Shown: in pieces, positions 44,680 to 58,025 of the stretch | Position numbering within the stretch: position 1 is the stretch's first letter | How the letters are laid out: every line of letters starts with the position of its first letter | NCBI GenBank assembly: GCA_023974075.1 | Contig: JAMFTG010000630.1 | Location: 15,001 to 79,000 of the forward strand | Direction of reading: 5' to 3' | From: Chaenocephalus aceratus | Lineage: Eukaryota; Chordata; Actinopteri; Perciformes; Channichthyidae | DNA: 64,000 bases | The notes under the pieces: generated by a model | The model's input: the letters and a program-made list of their open reading frames with translations, nothing else | Databases searched by the model: none | Told to the model about the DNA's origin: nothing | Translations under genes and position numbers: made by a program

Positions 44680-45176
44680 AGTAGAAGCAGGTGTGTTAGT
44701 GTGTGTTACAGTATGCTCTCTTCATGTTCATGTATTTATCAGCGAGCTGTTCTGTTCTCTACATCAGCACTTCTCGGCCGCTCCTAATCCATAATGTTCC
44801 CGTCAGCCAAATGCTAATGATGGCGTCCGTCAACACCCAACCTGCAGCCAGCACACAACCGCCGACCATGTACACGACCAATAATTACATATTTACACGT
44901 ATGTCCTAACAAACAATCCAAACAACACTCTGGATAACGAGGACTGACTTGGAGAGAGATTCCTCCGAGGCCCGTATGTTCCTTCGTGTCCTTCCTTTCT
45001 CCATTAATGGAGATCACACCTACACTTTATTCCATCTGTAATGAGGCGGCTTGAAACCATCCGGTAAAGCAGCTTTGATAGATCTGTTTGTCCTATTTGT
45101 CATACAGCGTTGACCTGGACAGTGCTACCTCAATCATATTATTTAGTGTGATGAGGACAAATACTTCCGAAATATT
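44679..45176. other. No gene recognised
   Basis: Nothing identified. Confidence 0.4.
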
Positions 45177-45229
45177 CGACACACTACAGGAAAGGGAAAA
45201 CCCACAAAAACCTAATAGGGCCTCTTTAA
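45177..45229 (-). mobile_element. TTAA-family head fragment
   Basis: The reverse complement reads TTAAAGAGGCCCTATTAGGT, TTTTGTGGGTTTTCCCTTTC, CTGTAGTGTGTC: the left terminus of the satellite-bearing family, with TTAA intact at 45226-45229. Confidence 0.8.
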
Positions 45230-46145
<916 letters not shown>

Positions 46146-46230
46146 AGTGAGTTCAGCGTACGGCACCCCCTGTCTTTAGACCCTCGCAGCGCACAAGGAA
46201 AAACTAAAAAAGAAACCTCACCATGCATAT
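46146..46230 (-). mobile_element. LINE tail fragment with the unexpanded minisatellite seed
   Basis: TACGGCACCCCCTGTCTTTA, GACCCTCGCAGCGCACAAGG, AAAAACT and AAACCTCA follow the flanks of the 15-bp minisatellite at 13781-14190, but with a single CCCTGTCTTTAGACCCTC unit. Confidence 0.7.
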
Positions 46231-46252
46231 GTTGCTGGTTTAGAAACACAGG

Positions 46253-46930
46253 CAGTGGCGTGCACAGACATTTATAGGGGCAGGTGCTCATGAGAAAAAA
46301 AAAGGGCACCTTCTGAGTGTCGTGGCGGTCTGGCGGTCGCCCGCGCGCTGAAATTGTGTGCGAAAATTTGCCGGATAATGGCGGATTTTGTTAGTTTCTT
46401 TTCGGTTTTTGGTTACTCCTTCCATCTCTCCCTCATTTTGGTCATCATCAGAGAGCACTGTTTCTGAACATGGTGCTGCTCTGGACTCTGACATTTCTGC
46501 TTCATCTGTGTCTGACTCAGAGATATTTTCTATGGATTTGTCTCCCTCATCTAGATAGACTATTGCAGGACAGCAGGGGGCTGCTTCCCTGAGCCTGCTG
46601 TAGCTGCCTAGAATACAAACAATATAGAATATGATGTTTATTTCAATTATTTGGGTAAGGCAATGCAATGCATGACAACATTAAGAGTTCCGCGGGGCAC
46701 GTGTGGGGATGTCTGACAAAATTACAATGCGCATTTGGGGCATTGTTGTATATATTAGAAGCTTTTAATCCAGAATTGATCGATGTTACCATGAGCCACA
46801 TACAGTACACTGTAAACAAATAAAATAAAAAACTGTAAAAAACGAACTTTCAAAAGGGCACATTGCTGTCCAGAGGGCAAAACGGGCAGGTGCTCAAGCA
46901 CTACCTAGAGTCTATGTGTGCACGTCTCTG
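46253..46930 (-). mobile_element. hAT element with perfect 8-bp target duplication
   Basis: The left end CAGTGGCGTGCACAGAC and the right end (inverted CAGAGACGTGCACACATAGA) are imperfect inverted repeats; GGGGCAGGTGCTCA and GGGCAGGTGCTCAAGC lie inside. AACACAGG occurs at 46245-46252 and 46931-46938. The minus strand has an acidic 126-codon ORF (46288-46668) with SIENISESDTDEAEMSESRA, perhaps the N-terminal exon of a ZMYM1-like hAT transposase that is otherwise deleted; that link is a guess. Confidence 0.88.
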
Positions 46931-47764
46931 AACACAGGTATTTCTATAAACTCCAATGCAAACCCATTTGCGGCATTATAAGATTGTGAGAAAGACAGAC
47001 TTCTGTTTGGGTCTAACCCACGCAGGACTTGACCCAGGAGACCCGCCTTTGGGTCACTTGTGAAACCAATACGTCTTTTTATTTCTGACTTTATAAAATG
47101 TGACGCCGAAGACATTAGGTCCAAAGCTTTGAACACAAATCCTCTTTTTACTTTCTTTATGTAACAAAATAGACGTGTTGCTTAAACCTCACCGCGAGTA
47201 ACCAACATAATCTACGAGATCAATGAATCATCTCGTAGCTTGACGCTTAGACCATGACAACAATTACAAAGGGAACAACGGCTGCGGGTTAATTTACATT
47301 TAATAATAATACAAAGTCTGTGTTGTATGCAAAAACCAAAAGATAATTCCAAACAGATAGCTGCTCTGAGGAAGGAGACCAACAGAGAGAGAGAGTGATA
47401 GCATCTCCAGGGCAACGGTACGAGGACCTCTCAATCAGTGCTACCTTCAGGGACAAAGGGAACATCGTTATCTGTACCACATACTGAGGCAGGGGCCGTC
47501 ACGATCACATGCTAGAGAAGATTGAAACCTCAACAAGCTGCATGAGGAGAAGCTGGTCGCCTCGTGCAGCTTCCACATTGGTCGGGTAGAGATTTGGTCA
47601 CTTTGCACGAACATCGGTTATTCATTATGGATGGAAGTCAACGTGCAAAATGGTGTTCAATGGTTTTAATAGCTAGAAGATTCTTATACTGGTCTCAACT
47701 CCTGATTTCCAGATCTCTCCGTGGACTTTCCAAACGCTGCATGATGGTCTGTGTCACTTTAGGA
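46931..47764. other. No gene recognised
   Basis: Nothing identified. Confidence 0.4.
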
Positions 47765-48240
47765 TAGGGGTGTCCAAACTACGGCCCGGGGGCCAAATGT
47801 GGCCCATTTTGAAACACCCCTCAGCTACTTCAAATAGTACAATGAAATATAGCAAATTAAACTTGTGCTTGTCATAGATCGTACTAATTAAATATATATG
47901 TACAAATATTTATCACAGTATCCATGTGTGCCAACTTTTCAAATAAATTAAATAAATAAACGAATTAGTTCATATAAAAAGCCCAATCACGTATTTGCAT
48001 ATCAATCTGAAGCGTGTGTTAGGGCATGAGCTGCATCCTAAAGACACCCGATGGAGATCTGTGATGTAGGCCGTTGTGTTTGCTCCAGCATGTTCAAGTA
48101 TCAATTTACCTACATTCGATTGATTTTGCTAACATATAACTTAGCATATGAGCTAATATACCTCACCTCTAGTGAGGGGCCGAGCCCTTTGTATATTTGT
48201 CTGTATGTGGCCCTCGGTGAAAAAAGTTTGGACACCCCTG
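47765..48240 (+). mobile_element. hAT MITE (CAGGGGTGTCCAAACT type) with perfect 8-bp duplication
   Basis: The left end TAGGGGTGTCCAAACT (first base mutated from C) pairs with the right end AGTTTGGACACCCCTG. CTTTAGGA is repeated at 47757-47764 and 48241-48248. The ends also share GGCCC motifs (TACGGCCCGGGGGCCAAATG, TGTGGCCCTCGGTG). The interior is AT-rich and non-coding. Confidence 0.93.
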
Positions 48241-48411
48241 CTTTAGGACAAAGTGTAGCCCCAACTTTGTGTTACAGTACGTTGTGACTCTCCACCTGAT
48301 GGTGTGAATGTGTTGAGTCAGCATCGATCATACCACCGTCTCCAAAGACTCTTTGACAATGTTCTGATAGACAAAGTAATACATTGTAAGTCTTATCACA
48401 TTGTCAGATTT

Positions 48412-48946
<535 letters not shown>

Positions 48947-49913
48947 ACAGCCTGCAGCCACATCTGAAATGTCACAGAGAGGCAGCCATCGAGGATGTAG
49001 TTGGCTCTCCTCTTGCAGTCCCCTTGGTCCTGCCCGGTTCAGATCAGTCCGCGCGGCCGAGCCGCCGCTCCGGGGAGAGAGCAGCAGGGCTCGCTGTGAG
49101 TGTGTCTGCACTGTCTTTGTCATCCTTTTAAAGAGCAACAAAAAAAAAGGGTGTTTTTCTCCCTTTTAGTTTTTCCTCTTCGTCAAGTCGCTCTTGGACT
49201 CAGTGAACCGGGATGAATTCTGATTTGTTCAACTTGTATTCTCCTCATGCTGAAGACATTTAGCTCTCACTGCCAATAAACAATGTTTTCATCCATGGAT
49301 GATTTGAGTCAGAGACGAGCAGATAAAGCTCCCTCCAAGTAACATGTTGCTGGCTGGCTGGTTATGTTTGGTTTTGATTTTACAGGAATGGAAAGTGCTT
49401 CAGACTGGAATTAGAAGCTGTAGACACTACATGACTTGCTCACTCCGTTCTTTCCCTTTTACCCACTGTTGCATTAAATATCGATATCCTTGGGCTCATT
49501 CAGCCTAAAATGGGACTACATTGAACAATTAACCATCGGTTCATTTCTTTCTCTGCAGGATTTTGAGGCCACCATCCATCTATCATAATACACATCATAT
49601 ATTATAAATCCCAGCAGTGTGGTTCCTTAGTGAACTAATCTCCAAGTTAATTTGTCAAAAGCCATATTAATTGGTGCACTCCATCTTGTCTCCCACGAAG
49701 GTGAAAACTAATCTATCACCGAGGGCAGCCCTCTCTCTCAAACCGCCATCTGCATTAAGAGCTCACGGAGAGAATTAAAAAGAGACCGGACAAAAGCGGT
49801 TTTAAAAGAGTTTTGCATTCACTCTTTATAGTGGATCGTTTCACAACATCCAAACACCGGAGAGCCTCAATCATCCATACAACGCATAACACACCCTGTA
49901 GGCATGCTATGTG
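48947..49913. other. No gene recognised
   Basis: TTCTCTGCAG at 49550-49559 resembles a splice acceptor, but only nine codons follow before a stop. The stretch 49630-49680 (AGTTAATTTGTCAAAAGCCA) is AT-rich and apparently single-copy. Confidence 0.35.
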
Positions 49914-52621
49914 CAGGAGTAGTGGAATACAAACACTTCGTTACTGTACTTAAGATAATTGTTATGATATCAGTACTTTACTCCATTACTTATTTTTTTT
50001 CTGCCGACTTTTTACTTTGACTTCTTACATGTTGAACCCAAATACCTGTACTTTCTACTTCTCACATGTTGAACACAAATACCTGTACTTTCTACTTCTT
50101 ACATGTTGAACCCAAATACCTGTACTTTCTACTTCTTACATGTTGAACTCAAATACCTGTACTTTCTACTTCTTACATGTTGAACCCAAATACCTGTACT
50201 TTCTACTTCTCACATGTTGAACCCAAATACCTGTACTTTCTACTTCTTACATGTTGAACTCAAATACCTGTACTTTCTACTTCTTACATGTTGAACCCAA
50301 ATACCTGTACTTTCTATTTCTTACATGTTGAACCCAAATACCTGTACTTTCTACTTCTTACATGTTGAACCCAAATACCTGTACTTTCTACTTCTCACAT
50401 GTTGAACACAAATACCTGTACTTTCTACTTCTCACATGTTGAACCCAAATACCTGTACTTTCTACTTCTTACATGTTGAACCCAAATACCTGTACTTTCT
50501 ACTTCTTACATGTTGAACTCAAATACCTGTACTTTCTACTTCTTACATGTTGAACTCAAATACCTGTACTTTCTACTTCTCACATGTTGAACACAAATAC
50601 CTGTACTTTCTACTTCTTACATGTTGAACACAAATACCTGTACTTTCTACTTCTTACATGTTGAACACAAATACCTGTACTTTCTACTTCTTACATGTTG
50701 AACACAAATACCTGTACTTTCTACTTCTCACATGTTGAACACAAATACCTGTACTTTCTACTTCTCCCATGTTGAACACAAATACCTGTACTTTCTACTT
50801 CTCTCATGTTGAACCCAAATACCTGTACTTTACTTCTTACATGTTGAACACAAATACCTGTACTTTCTACTTCTTACATGTTGAACTCAAATACCTGTAC
50901 TTTCTACTTCTTACATGTTGAACACAAATACCTGTACTTTCTACTTCTTACATGTTGAACCCAAATACCTGTACTTTCTACTTCTTACATGTTGAACACA
51001 AACACCTGTACTTTCTACTTCTTACATGTTGAACCCAAATACTTGTACTTTCTACCTCTTACATGTTGAACACAAATACCTGTACTTTCTACTTCTTACA
51101 TGTTGAACTCAAATACCTGTACTTTCTACTTCTCACATGTTGAACCCAGATACCTGTACTTTCTACTTCTTACACTTTGAACCCAAATACCTGTACTTTC
51201 TACTTCTTACACTTTGAACCCAAATACCTGTACTTTCTACTTCTTACATGTTGAACTCAAATACCTGTACTTTCTACTTCTTACATGTTGAACTCAAATA
51301 CCTGTACTTTCTACTTCTCTCATGTTGAACCCACATACCTGTACTTTCTACTTCTTACATGTTGAACACAAATACCTGTACTTTCTACTTCTTACATGTT
51401 GAACTCAAATACCTGTACTTTCTACTTCTCTCATGTTGAACACAAATACCTGTACTTTCTACTTCTTACATGTTGAACCCAAATACCTGTACTTTCTACT
51501 TCTCTCATGTTGAACACAAATACCTGTACTTTCTACTTCTTACATGTTGAACCCAAATACCTGTACTTTCTACTTCTTACATGTTGAACACAAACACCTG
51601 TACTTTCTACTTCTTACATGTTGAACCCAAATACTTGTACTTTCTACTTCTCTCATGTTGAACCCAAATACCTGTACTTTCTACTTCTTACATGTTGAAC
51701 TCAAATACCTGTACTTTCTACTTCTCACATGTTGAACCCAGATACCTGTACTTTCTACTTCTTACACTTTGAACACAAATACCTGTACTTTCTACTTCTT
51801 ACATGTTGAACTCAAATACCTGTACTTTCTACTTCTCACATGTTGAACCCAGATACCTGTACTTTCTACTTCTCTCATGTTGAACCCAAATACCTGTACT
51901 TTCTACTTCTTACACTTTGAACCCAAATACCTGTACTTTCTACTTCTCTCATGTTGAACCCAAATACCTGTACTTTCTACTTCTTACATGTTGAACTCAA
52001 ATACCTGTACTTTCTACTTCTCTCATGTTGAACACAAATACCTGTACTTTCTACTTCTTACATGTTGAACCCAAATACCTGTACTTTCTACTTCTTACAT
52101 GTTGAACTCAAATACCTGTACTTTCTACTTCTTACATGTTGAACTCAAATACCTGTACTTTCTACTTCTCTCATGTTGAACTCAAATACCTGTACTTTCT
52201 ACTTCTCTCATTTCCCAAACAGCTGGTTCCTTTAGTCTGAATGTGTGTTGGTGCGTGATCATTATTCTTTAGAGTCACTGCGTGCCTATTGGTTGGAACA
52301 CGATCCGTGTATCCATCACTTCCTGGTCTTCTCTAAAGAAGAGGGACCAATGGAAACGTTGTCATGTTGCCGTTGTTCAGCATGGAAACATTCATTAGCT
52401 AACAATGACATTATTGTTCTATTAATATAAAGGGAGGTCAGGTACTCTTTAAAACAGCTGCTAGCTATGGGTACTTTTTACTTAAGTACACTTCAAAGCC
52501 TCTTTACTTTTACTTGAGTAAAGAAGTTTAGTCAGTACTTCTACTTTCACCAGAGTATTTTTAATCACAAGTATCTGTACTTCTACTTGAGTAAAGGGTG
52601 TGTGTACTTTTACCATCTCAG
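49914..52621 (+). mobile_element. hAT-type MITE carrying a 37-bp satellite, copy 2
   Basis: It starts near CAGGAGTAGTGGAATACAAA and ends TACTTTTACCATCTCAG. Flanks GCTATGTG and CATATGTG agree at 6 of 8. Left of the array is GTTACTGTACTTAAGATAAT; right of it lies a 400-base non-repeat part (CTGCGTGCCTATTGGTTGGA, CACTTCCTGGTCTTCTCTAA) and the shared right end. The same non-repeat part appears inverted at 63530-63770. Confidence 0.8.
50021..52211 (+). repeat. 37-bp minisatellite, about 59 units
   Basis: The unit is CTTACATGTTGAACCCAAAT plus ACCTGTACTTTCTACTT. Variants are CCC/CTC/CAC after GAA and TTAC/TCAC/TCTC before ATG. The variants recur in runs, e.g. ACACTTTGAACC pairs, implying segmental duplication within the array. 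Confidence 0.97.
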
Positions 52622-53164
52622 CATATGTGTGTCTGAGTTGGTAAGATGCTCTGTCTCATGGAAGACAGTTTGAGGGGTCGGAAATTAAGATATACTGTAG
52701 ATGTCAAATCACCCCGGTGGCCTTGGTTCCCTCCCCCTCTCTCACAAAGTCATCTGTCAGCAGTGAATCCCATCAGCTGTCACGCTGACCCCGGACAGCA
52801 GAGACCTGCTTCCTGCCAGGAATATTCATGCAGACCCAGACTCTGACAAATCTCTCAATCAGCCGCCCTCACGGGACCGCAGAGAGACGCCAGCAGCCGC
52901 AACCAGGACATCCCGCTACACTGTAATATATACAACAACACGCCGTCCTTTAACTAAACAAACACTTTGTCAGGCCAAGACGAAGAATGCTTGATAATCC
53001 TACCATCCAAAAGGTTTCAAAGGACACTTGCTTCACGAGGAACAAACCCAACCCACGTGAGTTGGTGTTTATATGGTCAGTTATAGTGTTAGGTGATGTA
53101 TGCACAAATGATGGTTAGATGTAAGAAGTACGTCTGTGGCATTATTCAACTTCTGGTTGTGATT
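52622..53164. other. No gene recognised
   Basis: Nothing identified. Confidence 0.4.
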
Positions 53165-53528
53165 TTAAGAGGCCCTGTCATGGTTGTTGGGGTTTCCCCT
53201 TGTCCGTAGTGTGTTTTATATACGTTTTAGTGCATGTGAATGGTCTCTAAAGAACATATCTTCCACACACGGCCTGAAAACTGAGACTGAGAAAAATGAC
53301 ATCCCTACGTAACACTCGCTTTTCTATTGGCTAGCGCTCCAACACATTGTACGTGATAGACTCAGGGGCGGGACATCTCTAAGCTGTTGACCAATCAGAA
53401 CAGAGCCGGCCAGCTAACCAATCAGAGCAGACTGGGCTCTTTTGAGCTTGCTGAACATTAAAGCATGGAGACATGTCAGAGTAGAGACTGCTAGCTAGTA
53501 GAAGCTGATCATATTATGGCCTCTTTCA
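53165..53528 (+). mobile_element. TTAA-family element without satellite
   Basis: It starts TTAAGAGGCCCTGTCATGGT, carries the full body (GTAGTGTGTTTTATATACGT, GCTAGCGCTCCAACACATTG, AGCCGGCCAGCTAACCAATC, CTGAACATTAAAGCATGGAG), then ACATGTCAGAGTAGAGACTG and ends CATATTATGGCCTCTTTCAA. It shows what the family looks like without the 57-bp array. Confidence 0.85.
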
Positions 53529-53904
53529 ACATGTGACGTAAGGATTATTGTTCCTTGCAAGACTTGAAAGCTTTTACTTTGGAAAAGCTTTATTTAACTT
53601 TGAGCATGAATTAATTAAAATGTGAGAAAGAAGATAGAGGTGTTGATTGTCTTCAGTCACACACACACATTTAGTTAAGTGTTAAGGCTTGTGTTATGGA
53701 AACGAAGCAGACGCCCAGCAGGAAACACCTCGATAATCTAAAAGCTACTCAACAATTCTGTTTTATTCCTGATCTCCACAATAGTTTTTATTTGTATAAC
53801 AACAGCTTATGCATTTTCGTCGTCTTTGCATTGCCGTCTTGGCTTCAGAACGAATTCGACAGCTGCTACTTTTTACCAAGCCGTGATTCCTGTCTAACCC
53901 GGAA
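53529..53904. other. No gene recognised
   Basis: Start of a 158-codon ORF (53696-54172) that runs into duplication X1; it is not conserved in the paralogous copy. Confidence 0.4.
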
Positions 53905-54335
53905 ACATAGATGTGTAACTGTGTGTGGCATTCAGACACACTCTAACACTTGTCTGTTAAAGGGCACATCTCTAAAAGCTTGCTGCACACCACCCTTAAA
54001 TTCCTGCTCCCAAAAACCTACTTTTCGACCACATCTCAGACCTCCTCTCCGACTGGTTCTCCCATCTTTCCGTCTCCCAGGTGATGACGATGTTCAGCGT
54101 ATTCTACTGTCTCGTCTTTCTGATTTCTTTCATGGCTTTTATGAAGTCTATGTGCACAGCGAATGGGGATGACGCTCAAATAGCTTTTTGGTGATTTTCT
54201 TTATGAATTCTTCACATTTTATCCGTCTCTTCTTTGCTTGAAAGAGGCTCACTTACACCAAATGCGTGTGGACAGTCGCTTTAATGTTCAAATGGTTATT
54301 CATTTTGTAGTGGCACTTTGAAAGACATTTGAAAT
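53905..54335 (+). repeat. Local duplication, segment X copy 1
   Basis: TGTGTAACTGTGTGTGGCAT, AAAAGCTTGCTGCACACCAC, TTCAGCGTATTCTACTGTCT and TTTGGTGATTTTCTTTATGA recur in order at 57010-57420. Confidence 0.9.
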
Positions 54336-54542
54336 TCAATTCCATTTTGCTTTCACTCTCATTTGTTTTGTACCACATCCCCTGCCACCCTCCCCGTTCT
54401 CTGTGACCAGAAAGAAGGATTGGATGCATATATATTCCTTCTTTATATATTCATGACTGTTTCCTGAAGTCTATTAGAAAGGCATTACTTATTCAAGATG
54501 AGGTTTTAATTGAACTTCCTCCATCTTATCGTCCAGTTTCCA

Positions 54543-56131
54543 ATAATTTCAGTATGTATATATCAGTATGTAGTGTCTCTACTTTAAAGAGTCCTCTTCT
54601 GCTGATGTTCAGGTGTATATCAGTATGTAGTGTCTCTACTTTAAAGAGTCCTCTCCTGATGATGTTCAGGTGCATATCAGTATGTAGTGTCTGTACTTTA
54701 AAGAGTCCTCTCCTGCTGATGTTCAGGTGTATATCAGTATGTAGTGTCTCTACTTTAAAGAGTCCTCTCCTGCTGATGTTCAGGTGTATATCAGTATGTA
54801 GTGTCTCTACTTTAAAGAGTCCTCTCCTGCTGATGTTCAGGTGTATATCAGTATGTAGTGTCTCTACTTTAAAGAGTCCTCTCCTGCTGATGTTCAGGTG
54901 TATATCAGTATGTAGTGTCTCTACTTTAAAGAGTCCTCTCATGCTGATGTTCAGGTGTATATCAGTATGTAGTGTCTCTACTTTAAAGAGTCCTCACCTG
55001 ATGATGTTCAGGTGTATATCAGTATGTAGTGTCTCTACTTTAAAGAGTCCTCTCCTGCTGATGTTCAGGTGTATATCAGTATTTAGTGTCTCTACTTTAA
55101 AGAGTCCTCTCCTGCTGATGTTCAGGTGTATATCAGTATGTAGTGTCTCTACTTTAAAGAGTCCTCTCCTGCTGATGTTCAGGTGTATATCAGTATGTAG
55201 TGTCTCTACTTTAAAGAGTCCTCTCCTGCTGATGTTCAGGTGTATATCAGTATGTAGTGTCTCTACTTTAAAGAGTCCTCTCCTGCTGATGTTCAGGTGT
55301 ATATCAGTATGTAGTGTCTCTACTTTAAAGAGTCCTCTCCTGCTGATGTTCAGGTGTATATCAGTATGTAGTGTCTCTACATTAAAAAGTCCTCTCCTGC
55401 TGATGTTCAGGTGTATATCAGTATTTAGTGTCTCTACTTTAAAGAGTCCTCTCCTGCTGATGTTCAAGTGTATATCAGTATGTAGTGTCTCTACTTTAAA
55501 GAGTCCTCTCCTGCTGATGTTCAGGTGTATATCAGTATGTAGTGTCTCTACTTTAAAGAGTCCTCTCCTGCTGATGTTCAGGTGTATATCAGTATGTAGT
55601 GTCTCTACTTTAAAGAGTCCTCTCATGCTGATGTTCAGGTGTATATCAGTATGTAGTGTCTCTACTTTAAAGAGTCCTCACCTGATGATGTTCAGGTGTA
55701 TATCAGTATGTATTGTCTCTACTTTAAAGAGTCCTCTCCTGCTGACGTTCAGGTGTATATCAGTATTTAGTGTCTCTACTTTAAAGAGTCCTCTCCTGCT
55801 GATGTTCAGGTGTATATCAGTATGTAGTGTCTCTACTTTAAAGAGTCCTCTCCTGCTGATGTTCAGGTGTATATCAGTATGTAGTGTCTCTACTTTAAAG
55901 AGTCCTCTCCTGCTGATGTTCAGGTGTATATCAGTATGTAGTGTCTCTACTTTAAAGAGTCCGCCCCTCAGCTATGCACTTTTTTTAGGTAGTAAACAAA
56001 GGAGTGAAATGGTGGCAGGTGTGTGGGAGAGAAACACCGGGATGTTAGCCTTAGCAGACCATTTACTTGCACTTAAACCTATAGAACACACACCATAGGG
56101 AATGGAAAACCCTGTGAAGCATGGTCTTTAA
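54543..56131 (-). mobile_element. TTAA-family element 4, with 57-bp satellite array
   Basis: Minus-strand orientation. The head lies at the right: the reverse complement of the end reads TTAAAGACCATGCTTCACAG, GGTTTTCCATTCCCTATGGT, GTGTGTTCTATAGGTTTAAG, with TTAA at 56128-56131. The family body between head and array is partly deleted. It separates segments X1 and Y1 of the local duplication. Confidence 0.75.
54553..55962 (-). repeat. 57-bp minisatellite, array 4, about 25 units
   Basis: Reverse-complement units of array 1. Three marker variants (CATGCTGATG, CACCTGATGATG, TATTTAGTG) at 54940, 54995 and 55081 recur at 55624, 55679 and 55765, each exactly 684 bases (12 units) apart. The 514-codon plus-strand ORF across it is a by-product of the 19-codon unit. 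Confidence 0.97.
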
Positions 56132-56483
56132 AAGAAGCCGACGCCAGGGCATGCATCGGCTAGACGTTGGACGAGGTGAACTGTAGGACAAATGTCTCAC
56201 AGAGCAAATGAGTGCTTAGCTAGCAGGAGGCGTCTTAGCGAGTCCATCTTGGACCGGTGGGACTGCCGGTGCGACGGAACACAGTCTGCAGAGTGATGGG
56301 AATTCTTCCTTTATTCATCTGTTGTGTAGCGGAACAGGCAAAGCCTTTTAACAACGCTGTGTCTGAACCGCACCACGTTCAAAGATGTGAGTGAAATGTA
56401 AAAATAGACATCAAAGCCGCTTCCGTCCACAGCCTCTGGATGTGATGCTCGTGGCCTGGCTGCTTTCCAGGAGTGTGAGGAGG
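56132..56483. other. No gene recognised
   Basis: Nothing identified. Confidence 0.4.
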
Positions 56484-57010
56484 AACATCTCAACCATGCG
56501 AAAGGAAACCTGTTTACTTCCAAATTAAAAGAGTAGTTAAAGGTGGGGTCGGTCATTTTGGAGAAACCGGCTCGAGTGCGCTAGAATTTGAAAATACACA
56601 GCCGGAAGAAATCTGCCACTTCCTCACAGAGCCCCTCCCCCAACACACACGAACGCGCACATGACCAATAAGGGCACGAGGTACGTCTGTGCCCCGATGG
56701 AAGGCTGACAGGCAGGTAGGCCATCCAGTTACTTTAGCCGGCTCAGATGATTGGTCGAGCTTTTTACAGCGCCACGGCTTCCACAGATGACGTTTTTTTA
56801 TGTTTTTTTTGTCAAAGCACTTCAGATATTCATTGCTATCGGGATGTTAAGAGCATTCCATGGAATATAACAAAAAGTGTATCTCGAGCCGGTTTCTCAA
56901 ACGTACCCACCTTTAAGCATCCGGGCGCTGCTGCTATGTGAAGCAACGATATCTTGGAGGACGTCCTCACAAACCACTGATATCCCTCCTGCTGCATTTA
57001 ACAACATTAA
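56484..57010 (+). repeat. Local duplication, segment Y copy 1 (contains a MITE)
   Basis: GGAACATCTCAACCATGC, AAAAGAGTAGTTAA, then after the MITE GCATCC, GAAGCAACGATATCTTGGAG and ACTGATATCCCTCCTGCTGC. The same order without MITE is at 57428-57615. Confidence 0.8.
56537..56916 (-). mobile_element. TTAA-flanked MITE, copy 2
   Basis: TTAAAGGTGGGGTCGGTCAT and GTACCCACCTTTAA ends with TTAA at 56537-56540 and 56913-56916. It is the inverted copy of 14798-15179 (for example ATTGGTCGAGCTTTTTACAG corresponds to CTGTAAAAAGCACGACCAAT). The paralogous segment Y2 lacks it. Confidence 0.92.
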
Positions 57011-57420
57011 GATGTGTAACTGTGTGTGGCCTTCAGGCACGCTCTAACACTTAAGGTCACCTCTCTAAAAGCTTGCTGCACACCGCCCTTAAATTCCTGC
57101 ACCCAAAAAACTATTTTCCAGCCACATTTCTGACCTCCTCTCTGCCTTGTTCTCCCATCTTTCCTTCTCTCTGGTGATGACGGTGTTCAGCGTATTCTAC
57201 TGTCTCGTCTTTCTGATTTCCTTCATGCTTTTATGAAGTCTGCACACAGCGAATGGGGAAGACGCTCAAATGGCTTCTTGGTGATTTTCTTTATGAATTA
57301 TTGACATTGTGTCCGTCTCTTCTTTGCTTGGAAGAGGCTCACTTGCACCACATGTATTGTGGACATTTGCTTTAATGTTTGAATGGTTATTAATGTTGTA
57401 GTAGCACTTAGAAAAGAGTT
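57010..57420 (+). repeat. Local duplication, segment X copy 2
   Basis: It corresponds to 53905-54335, with indels (for example an 8-base deletion near 57050) that would shift any reading frame. Confidence 0.9.
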
Positions 57421-57427
57421 TGTACTG

Positions 57428-57615
57428 GAACATCTCAACCACGCAGGGTAGCTCTCCAAAAGGAAACTAAACTAAAAGAGTAGTTAGGCATCTTGTCTCT
57501 GTTTCCATTTGAAGCAACGATATCTCTGAGGCCTTCCTTTTTCGTAACGGCCACATTCATCCTCTCCACTGATATCCCTCCTTTTGTCTGGTGCTTTTGA
57601 CAACATTACGATGGT
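57428..57615 (+). repeat. Local duplication, segment Y copy 2 (empty MITE site)
   Basis: GGAACATCTCAACCACGC, AAAAGAGTAGTTAGGCATC, GAAGCAACGATATCTCTGAG. The TTAG at 57484-57487 corresponds to the TTAA used by the MITE in Y1. Confidence 0.8.
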
Positions 57616-58025
57616 ATCGGTCGCCTCGTCCTGCCCTCATTATTCTGCAGTGAAAGCAAGACACTCTTTCAGTAATAGGCCCAAACAGCCAGGGCGCTTT
57701 AGCTGATGCTACTGTACACAGAAAGCCCTCGATATTCGGCTGCGAGGCTGAGAGACTGACTAGACTCTCTGATTCCTACTTAAGAATTTCAAAGGATTCA
57801 TACATATTCTAATTGAGAGGGATTGTTAGTTTTGCCAGCTGCTGTTTATTTTGGTTTATTTTGAGGATAGGATTGGCCAGTGTTTGGATTTTTAATCTGT
57901 GAGACATTCAGTTGTTTGATCTGTGGAGAAGAATCAACTGAAGGTGAAACAGTTACAGACACGTAGGGGTTCGTAAAAAGTGACAAAGCTAAAGTTTCAG
58001 CGGATTAATTACAACAAAAAGTGAT
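57616..58025. other. No gene recognised
   Basis: Nothing identified. Confidence 0.4.

Noticed and set aside
49550..49590. Coding exon after TTCTCTGCAG
   Set aside because: Only nine codons before a stop and no donor; indistinguishable from chance.
53696..54172. 158-codon ORF as a real gene
   Set aside because: Its second half lies in duplication segment X, and the other copy (57010-57420) has an 8-base deletion and in-frame stops, so the frame is not conserved.
54554..56098. 514-codon plus-strand ORF with a 19-residue repeat
   Set aside because: It is the 57-bp satellite read in frame; arrays 1, 2, 3 and 5 give the same peptide in the matching orientation and both strands stay open. Unit length being a multiple of three explains it.
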